In this document: piece after piece, positions 32,702 to 38,186 of the stretch
Layout of the letters: each line of letters opens with the position of its first letter
How positions within the stretch are numbered: the first letter of the stretch is position 1
From: Thermoguttaceae bacterium
GTDB taxonomy: Bacteria > Planctomycetota > Planctomycetia > Pirellulales > Thermoguttaceae
Assembly (NCBI GenBank): GCA_028694795.1
Contig: JAQVKF010000012.1
Location: 1 to 38,186 of the forward strand
Length of the DNA: 38,186 bases
Direction: 5' to 3'
Notes under the pieces: model-generated
Database searches by the model: none
Told to the model about the DNA's origin: nothing
The model's input: the letters and a program-made list of their open reading frames with translations, nothing else
Made by a program: the position numbers and the translations under genes

Positions 32702-35116
32702 CTAAAACTCGAAGTCCCCGCCGTCCGCCGGGGCCGGTACAGCTGGAGCGGTAGGTGTCGGAGCCGGTGCCGCCGGAGCTGGGGCAGGCTCTGTTACTGG
32801 AGCTTCCGGAGCTGGTACCGCCGGTGCAGGGGCTGCTGCCGGTGGCGTCGCCGTTGGAGCCGAATCGTCAGCATCAAAATCGAAATCGTCCGCCGCCGCA
32901 GGGACCGGAGTGGTAGGTGCCGGAGCTGGTACAGGCTCTGTTGCCGGGGCTTCTGGAGTTGGTGCCGTTGGTGCGGGGGCTGCCGCCGGTGGTGTCGCCG
33001 TTGGAGCCGAATCGTCGGCATCAAAATCGAAATCGTCCGATGCGGGTTTCGTACTTGCGGCAGCCGCCTCGGTCACACGGGCTGGCGGAAATTTCTCCTG
33101 GTTCGTTTTGAGCGTATCTTTCGGATCTTGACGCGGTGCTGCCTCGGAGGTTGCCTCTGCCGGTTTTGTGTCCACTGCGGCGGCCTCCGCCGGAGCGGCC
33201 GGTGTTTCTACCGGTTTGACGGGATTTGCCGCAAGTTGGGCCGCTACCTCTTTACCGACCGATTCCGTCCAAAGCCACTCGACTAACAGATCAAGCTGTT
33301 TTTCCGTGATCAGATTCTTTTCAGGATTCGTCGCGTCAACAAAATACGCTGGCATCCGATCGTTATGACCGTTGTAAAAACGCGGTTCATCCGGATTCGC
33401 GATGAACGCCTTGAGCCACGCCTTCGAACCGTAACCGGTGAGGTCCTGCGTTTTGACCGTCGAGGTTTTACGCACACGCTTGCCAGCCGCCGCGTCACGC
33501 TCCGCAATTTGAGTATCATAGAACGGATGGCAACTATTCGTACAGGTGAACTGTTTGGCCAACGCAACGGTTTCGTCCGGAATCGGACCACCGGGAGCCG
33601 CAAATCGTTCGTCCGAAAGAAGTTTCATAAACTTCGCAAAGTCCGCCTTGTTCTGTGCGACATCCTCCGCCGTGATCGCGAGTTCCTCATCATAATCGTC
33701 GCTGTCCGGATCGCTGACCGTTAAAAACTGCGATTCGAGCGTTTTCATGAATTGGACCATGCTGCCATCTTCCGCATATTTGGTACCACCGAAGTAACGG
33801 GGCGACACAAGCTGTTTTGGATCGTTCAAGCCAGTCAACCATTCTTGCGACGCAAAACCGTGCAAATTCGGTGCGGACGGTTTCGGTGTTGTCAGCCCCT
33901 TGCCATCGAGATCCGTATATTCGTGACACGATACACAGTGTTGTTTGAATAGTCGCGGTCCCATTGTTTGTGGATCGTTCCAAAGCAGTTCGAGCGCCCC
34001 ATCAGACGGGATTCCCGCTACCTGCGCTAACTCGACCACTCGTTCGGAGGCCGCCTTCTCAACCGCCAGCGATGCTTGGAAATCGGCGTTGATTTTGTCC
34101 TTTTCCCACAGTTGGAACGTCAAAAATGTGATGCCAACGAGCATGACCGCCGTCGCGCCCACCACCACAAAGTGACCAATCAACCAACGAGCAATCCACG
34201 GTGCAAGTAGATAAAATCCAATCACACAACCGGGAATCACGAAGATCGGGAAAATCTTGTAATCACCACCGAAGAAGTGAGCGAACTCATACACACCGGC
34301 TAAATACCAATGCGGACGCGCCGCGGCAAACGGTTCAGACGGATCACGTGGTGAACCGAGATGCGTCCCTCCTTGGTACCAAACAAACAGCACCAAAAGA
34401 ATCGCCACACACAGCCATACCAGACCATGGATATTCCACCCCGTGCTTTTCTCCGGTTCACGGTGCAACATCTCCGCCTCGCGGATCGCCGCAATCCGAC
34501 AGAACCACCAATGGGCGACCGCACAACCGATAAAACCGACCACAAACAGACCAACATGGAACGCTTGCAAACGTGCCAGCGTCATCTGCGTCATCTGTGG
34601 ACCACCTACGGCCAATTTGTACAGATAACCGCCCACCCAGGGAATCATCTGCAAAAATTTCGTGCGTACATCGGTACTCCAATAACCATTTTGCGTCCAG
34701 GTGAGCAGATCGCCCGTGATATGCGACGCCAAAACAGCCAGCGACATGCCAACCGCCGACCAAAAAACCAACTCTCGCGGTGCTCGATATTTGCCCATGA
34801 GTATCAAATAGAGCAAATAGGCCCAGATTTCCGCTAAAAGCAGTTGGGCCGTCCAGAAATGCAGTCCGTGCAGTAGCCAACCGCCGCACACCTCGTATTT
34901 CAGAAAGTAAATGCTCTCCCACGCCGAGTTCGCACTCGCTCCGTAACCCATCCAAATGAAAAAGCCAAATATCACCTGGAGAATAAACGTAAACACGATC
35001 AGGCTTGGCATGACACCTAAGCCAGGTTTGACACCAAACGGAATCCGCTGAGTTTCGCCAAAAAGTTCATTCCAACCGAGACGACCCGCCGCCCACTTCA
35101 CACAGGTTTTCCACAT
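32702..35116 (-). CDS. Cytochrome b fused to a c-type cytochrome with a repeat tail
   Basis: The 804-aa protein joins a complete cytochrome b (about residues 1-360, roughly eight membrane helices) to c-type domains (CVSCH near 405; CTNSCH near 535) and a Pro/Ala-rich tail with two DDFDFDADDSAPTATPPAAA copies. It would move electrons from quinol to cytochrome c in the membrane with the Rieske protein encoded just upstream. In helix D, His187 and His202 keep the haem spacing. In helix B, His86 aligns with the first ligand, but the position 14 residues later is Tyr100, not His. The Qo-site PEWY motif reads PHWY, and the second haem c motif is CX3CH. The first ATG overlaps the Rieske stop by one base, and AAGGAGG lies about 7 nt upstream. 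Confidence 0.85.
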   Translation of the reverse strand: MWKTCVKWAAGRLGWNELFGETQRIPFGVKPGLGVMPSLIVFTFILQVIFGFFIWMGYGASANSAWESIYFLKYEVCGGWLLHGLHFWTAQLLLAEIWAYLLYLILMGKYRAPRELVFWSAVGMSLAVLASHITGDLLTWTQNGYWSTDVRTKFLQMIPWVGGYLYKLAVGGPQMTQMTLARLQAFHVGLFVVGFIGCAVAHWWFCRIAAIREAEMLHREPEKSTGWNIHGLVWLCVAILLVLFVWYQGGTHLGSPRDPSEPFAAARPHWYLAGVYEFAHFFGGDYKIFPIFVIPGCVIGFYLLAPWIARWLIGHFVVVGATAVMLVGITFLTFQLWEKDKINADFQASLAVEKAASERVVELAQVAGIPSDGALELLWNDPQTMGPRLFKQHCVSCHEYTDLDGKGLTTPKPSAPNLHGFASQEWLTGLNDPKQLVSPRYFGGTKYAEDGSMVQFMKTLESQFLTVSDPDSDDYDEELAITAEDVAQNKADFAKFMKLLSDERFAAPGGPIPDETVALAKQFTCTNSCHPFYDTQIAERDAAAGKRVRKTSTVKTQDLTGYGSKAWLKAFIANPDEPRFYNGHNDRMPAYFVDATNPEKNLITEKQLDLLVEWLWTESVGKEVAAQLAANPVKPVETPAAPAEAAAVDTKPAEATSEAAPRQDPKDTLKTNQEKFPPARVTEAAAASTKPASDDFDFDADDSAPTATPPAAAPAPTAPTPEAPATEPVPAPAPTTPVPAAADDFDFDADDSAPTATPPAAAPAPAVPAPEAPVTEPAPAPAAPAPTPTAPAVPAPADGGDFEF
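32760..33041 (-). repeat. Tandem 147-nt coding repeat in the cytochrome tail
   Basis: The plus-strand string CGAATCGTC(A/G)GCATCAAAAT occurs at 32861 and 33008, 147 nt (49 codons) apart, with strongly similar flanks. It encodes the Pro/Ala-rich linker plus DDFDFDADDSAPTATPP; the C-terminus ends in a related GGDFEF. Confidence 0.75.
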
Positions 35117-35670
35117 TAGATCGCCTCCTTCTTCGCCGTACCAAAGCTGAAATTCTGGAACGTCACAAACACGTCGTCACTCTCGACTCGCACTTCCAGC
35201 GCATCCAGATCACGCGGACTTTCACTCGATGCCTCACGACGCACGCCGTCCAGATCAAATGTCGCTCCGTGACACGGACAGGAAAATATTCCCTCGCTTG
35301 AGTTGTATTGGATACCGCAACCCGCATGCGGACATGACTGATGGAAGGCTTGAACCGTGTCGCCTTTGCGTCGAAGCCAGACACCACCAACTGGTTGATT
35401 CGGCGTGGTATTCCAACCGTCTACTTTGTCTAAATAGACCACTACACGCAACGGGGTTCCGTCTTCCGCGAGACCGGAAAGCGACGCGAGACGTACCTCC
35501 GAGCTGCCGCTGCCCGTACCAACGAGTGGGTCCATCATCGTGGTCAATCCGACTAACGCGGGTAAGCCAATCGCTGCGACACCCGCAATCCCGCCGACCG
35601 CTGATTGTGCTAAAAATTCTCGACGCGCCGCCGCACAACGACTACACGCCTCCTGTTTTGTGTCCGACAT
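35116..35670 (-). CDS. Rieske iron-sulfur protein
   Basis: The protein carries a [2Fe-2S] cluster in quinol:cytochrome c oxidoreductase. From ATG at 35670 it is 184 aa: a cytoplasmic N-terminus with CSRC, a twin-arginine signal/anchor ARREFLAQSAVGG and hydrophobic VAAIGLPALVGL, and a Rieske fold with CPHAGCG (first Cys-His pair) and CPCHGATFDLDG (second pair). WLRRKGDTVQAFHQSCPHAG is typical. GGAG lies 8 nt before this ATG; the longer frame to 35694 has no ribosome site. It is followed without a gap by the fused cytochrome b-c gene and lies 45 nt after a DHH phosphoesterase gene. Confidence 0.9.
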   Translation of the reverse strand: MSDTKQEACSRCAAARREFLAQSAVGGIAGVAAIGLPALVGLTTMMDPLVGTGSGSSEVRLASLSGLAEDGTPLRVVVYLDKVDGWNTTPNQPVGGVWLRRKGDTVQAFHQSCPHAGCGIQYNSSEGIFSCPCHGATFDLDGVRREASSESPRDLDALEVRVESDDVFVTFQNFSFGTAKKEAI

Positions 35671-35715
35671 ATCGTATTCTCCAGATATCGCCAAATTTAC
35701 GCAACTTACCTTCCA

Positions 35716-36822
35716 TTATGACACGACAGACCGTAGCGCGTCAAGCGTCCGAACACGAGTTTCCTCAAGCGTTTCGTAGTTCGTCGCCCCCGCCGCTTGT
35801 TGATGCCCCCCGCCTCCGTACATTTGCCGCGCAAATGCCGCACAATCAAACGTACCGCGGCTCCGAAAGCTCATCCGAATTTCGCGGAGGTCCCGTTCGA
35901 TAAAAATTACCGCGACTTGAATGCCCTTGATACGCAGCAATTCATTGACCATATCTTCACTGTCGCTGCGAATAGCCCCCGTTTCCTGAAAGTCTTGCTG
36001 GGTGAGAAAGGTCGAGGCCAAAAGAGCGTTCGGTTCGACCGACAAATGGTCCATCACACGTCCAAACAGCTTCTGCCGAGCCACCGTGTATTGTTCGTAA
36101 ATCTCTTGATAAAGTTCCGCTGGTACCACTCCGGTGTCGATGAGCCGCGCAGCCGCGCGATACGTTGCCGATGTAACAGACGAAAACCGAAACCACCCCG
36201 TATCGGTCGCCATCGCCGCGAAAAGCGAGGTCGCCATCACCGCATCAAGCAGAGGGAGCAGTTCCGCCGAGGATTCGATCAATTTGAGTAACACACAACC
36301 GGCTGCCGCCGAATGCTCATCTCGAAAAATTGATACCTCTTCACCGAGATCGTCTGATGCGATATGGTGGTCCATCACCATCTTCGGACCGCTGAACGCG
36401 CGAAAAACCGCCGCTAATCCGCCAAGCTGTTTCCACGCACTCGTATCGACAACCAGTATTCCAGTTTTCCCGTCCTGCCCCAACGCTATCAGCGACTCCG
36501 CGCTGACCAGTGGTGGTTGAAACGCCACCGTGTCGGAAGAAACGACCGTGTTGGATGCTGCGGCTGACGCGGCGGCTTCCCGTGCCGCTGGAGTTTCGAG
36601 CCGTTCAAAACGCCCCGTTGGGTCTAGGAATCGAAGATTCGGAGGGATCACAAAATCGCCCAGCAGCCGCGTCTTTTTTCCCAGTTTTTCGATGAGCATC
36701 GCCACCGCCGTTGCCGTACCAATTGCATCGGCGTCCGGAGAACCATGCGTCATAATCAGCCATTGATCACAAATGCGTAATTTTTCGGTAAAAACGGTTC
36801 CATTCACGGGATATATTCGCAT
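35716..36822 (-). CDS. DHH/DHHA1 phosphoesterase (NrnA/oligoribonuclease-like)
   Basis: NrnA-like enzymes degrade short RNA and 3'-phosphoadenosine 5'-phosphate with Mn. From ATG 36822 the 368-aa protein has the metal motifs THGSPDADAIGTA, VVDTSAWK and MDHHIASDD, plus an Asp in AAMATDTGWFRF, then the DHHA1 substrate domain with QMYGGGGHQQAAGA. An insertion of about 45 residues rich in Ala and Ser (AAREAAASAAASNTVVSS and following) is unusual. The frame is open to 36975, but 36822 (MRIYPVNG) leads into the fold; only a weak GAAAGA site precedes it. The Rieske gene follows after 45 nt, so it may share that transcript. A c-di-AMP phosphodiesterase role is less likely, since no GGDEF or PAS part is present. 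Confidence 0.85.
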   Translation of the reverse strand: MRIYPVNGTVFTEKLRICDQWLIMTHGSPDADAIGTATAVAMLIEKLGKKTRLLGDFVIPPNLRFLDPTGRFERLETPAAREAAASAAASNTVVSSDTVAFQPPLVSAESLIALGQDGKTGILVVDTSAWKQLGGLAAVFRAFSGPKMVMDHHIASDDLGEEVSIFRDEHSAAAGCVLLKLIESSAELLPLLDAVMATSLFAAMATDTGWFRFSSVTSATYRAAARLIDTGVVPAELYQEIYEQYTVARQKLFGRVMDHLSVEPNALLASTFLTQQDFQETGAIRSDSEDMVNELLRIKGIQVAVIFIERDLREIRMSFRSRGTFDCAAFARQMYGGGGHQQAAGATNYETLEETRVRTLDALRSVVS

Positions 36823-36991
36823 AGTTCTTTCGATCGTTCTAATTTTTAATTGCCATAAAAACTTTATACTGACGTTGTTTAGAAATGGGACCGATCCAAA
36901 CTTGGCTAGAGCGGTTTTCAGGTTCGTGAGCCTCACCATGGGCGACGATTGTGGAAAATTCGCTCTAATGCACACAGGCGTGAGAATCGTT

Positions 36992-37990
36992 CTAAACCGT
37001 TTGTCTTAAGTAAGGAATCTTCAAAATCAAATAGGTTGTCATAGCGGACAACGCAAATGTAACACACGCTAACGATATCACTTTAATGGAATCGGGTAGT
37101 AAAAACGAATATTGATACACCCATCGCAACCATATTTCGTGTACAAGATAGATGCCAAACGACAGCGGAGCTAGTCGATTAATAATCTGCGATATACTAA
37201 ATCCCTTGAAAAATCTCCGGGATAAGAATACCTTCTCCGGAATTTTTATTCGCAACATCAACATAAAAAAAGCGATTGAACCTACGATAGTAAATGGATT
37301 TCTAGCGATTTTAAAGTATCTCAAACTGATACAAGTAGTGCCATAGGTGAGGATCGTTCCACAAACTAAAATGATTGTTATTAATGTAATCGTTTTAGTG
37401 CGATTATCCTCAGAAAAAATATAGCCAGCGAAAAAAAAGCCCCAGTAGCCTAGAAAACCTAGTGGAAAATATGGGATCACTGTGGGCAAAAACAGAGACA
37501 TCACAAAACAACCGATCATAAAGATATATCGTTCACGTAATGTACAAACACTCATTAATTTACTAAAAAAAGGGGCGAAAAAATAAAGAGGAATAATCAT
37601 ATAAAGATACCACAAAGACCCACATGTCGGTTCGATATAAGCTTTTTTGAGTAGTTCGAACGTGTTATGGGAATTTGATAAAAAATATCCTTTCCAAATC
37701 GCATACACCACAGTCCAAAAAACAAGAGGGATCGGTATTTTTCGCGTGCGTATACAATAAAATTCAACCAAAGGAATGTTGGGCCTTAATGACAATAAAA
37801 ATTTTCCACTGATCATAACAAACAATGGAACTGCCCAATGTGCATACGTATACGAGGTATAGGTGATACCCCAAAGCACGGTCCCCGGAGCGTAGAGAGA
37901 AAAGGCTCCCGATGCGGTGTGGTCAAGTATTACCAAAAAGGCCATTGTGACCCGTATCAATTCAAATCTTGGATCGCGAACCGTTGGCAC
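36992..37990 (-). CDS. Membrane acyltransferase, acyltransferase-3 (OafA/WecH-like) family
   Basis: These integral membrane enzymes O-acylate polysaccharides or other envelope glycans. The 332-aa protein starts RDPRFELIRVTMAFLVILDH, with the conserved early Arg and the likely catalytic His in LDH, and VPLFVMISGKFLL. About ten hydrophobic segments follow, with GSLWYLYMIIPLYF and a late LAPLSFGIYLVHEIW, both family hallmarks. The start is GTG at 37990, with GGGGGAG 4 nt upstream. The gene is clearly AT-richer than all neighbours and uses more AT-ending codons, so acquisition by transfer is plausible. No glycosyltransferase or polysaccharide gene is visible up to the window end. The acceptor is unknown. 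Confidence 0.85.
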   Translation of the reverse strand: MPTVRDPRFELIRVTMAFLVILDHTASGAFSLYAPGTVLWGITYTSYTYAHWAVPLFVMISGKFLLSLRPNIPLVEFYCIRTRKIPIPLVFWTVVYAIWKGYFLSNSHNTFELLKKAYIEPTCGSLWYLYMIIPLYFFAPFFSKLMSVCTLRERYIFMIGCFVMSLFLPTVIPYFPLGFLGYWGFFFAGYIFSEDNRTKTITLITIILVCGTILTYGTTCISLRYFKIARNPFTIVGSIAFFMLMLRIKIPEKVFLSRRFFKGFSISQIINRLAPLSFGIYLVHEIWLRWVYQYSFLLPDSIKVISLACVTFALSAMTTYLILKIPYLRQTV

Positions 37991-38053
37991 TTATCTCCCC
38001 CTTTGTCAGAACACTGTGTTTATGAAAATTGGAATGGGAGACATTCTTTTTTC

Positions 38054-38081
38054 ATCTTAACACACACCAAATACGATTCAA
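38054..38081 (-). promoter_or_regulatory. Weak candidate promoter for the acyltransferase
   Basis: Minus strand: TTGAAT (38081-38076), a 16-nt spacer and TAAGAT (38059-38054). It would start transcription about 55 nt before the GTG. The rest of 37991-38186 shows no supported gene. Confidence 0.3.
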
Positions 38082-38186
38082 AATATCAGCCTATCAAAAT
38101 TTTGCACGTGAGAAAAGATCAAGGCTGCCTTTGCCATAGGTTAAATGGGTCTCTTTTCAGGTATGCTGAACAGCAGCTCTTCATCA

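Noticed and set aside
1-38186. CRISPR array, transposase or phage genes
   Set aside because: No spaced direct repeats, no transposase motifs and no terminal inverted repeats were seen; the tandem arrays at 1-503 are coding.

Overview
The window looks like a chromosomal segment of a Planctomycetota-type bacterium, most likely close to Pirellulales. This is inference, with no 16S or marker phylogeny available. The hints are an extended acyl carrier protein with dispersed fabZ and fabG neighbours, low-complexity linkers inserted into conserved proteins (PhoH, HD phosphohydrolase, UvrC, EF-G), a cytochrome b fused to a c-type cytochrome beside a Rieske protein, a very large lone secretin, and tiny lipoprotein and Cys-rich secreted genes. 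Most genes have clear Shine-Dalgarno sites. Several listed starts are therefore shorter than the longest open frame, and the secretin appears to start at GTG.

Layout. Positions 1-8390 are all minus strand: a 3'-truncated Gly/Met-rich repeat protein, a tagatose-3-epimerase-family enzyme, a ThiF/MoeB-type adenylyltransferase, a redoxin-fold lipoprotein without catalytic cysteines, pyrF, a SAM methyltransferase and uvrC. Positions 8587-12084 (minus) encode a 1165-aa secretin. Positions 13151-15703 (plus) hold the fatty-acid genes fabZ, fabG and an acyl carrier protein, closed by a strong terminator. EF-G and an iron-type alcohol dehydrogenase follow on the minus strand. Positions 19775-25262 (plus) carry a HIT protein, then a coupled chain of a 41-codon ORF, phoH and a 7TM-HD phosphohydrolase, joined by ATGA overlaps. 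Next come a two-gene minus unit (24-aa lipoprotein and Cys-rich secreted protein) and sbcC (plus). The last part is minus strand: leuA with a long leader, a Rieske/cytochrome b-c pair, a DHH phosphoesterase and a low-GC membrane acyltransferase.

The most interesting signal is the leader of leuA. A near-consensus promoter is followed by a 22-codon ORF with three consecutive leucine codons, a hairpin right after those codons, a 9-nt segment at the ORF's stop codon that can pair with the 5' arm of a downstream intrinsic terminator, and then leuA. This is the layout of a leucine-responsive transcription attenuator. Other points of interest are a cytochrome b in which one expected haem-ligand histidine reads as tyrosine and the PEWY motif reads PHWY, a possible four-way-junction RNA upstream of sbcC, a 17-nt exact dispersed intergenic repeat, and the coupled short ORF before phoH.
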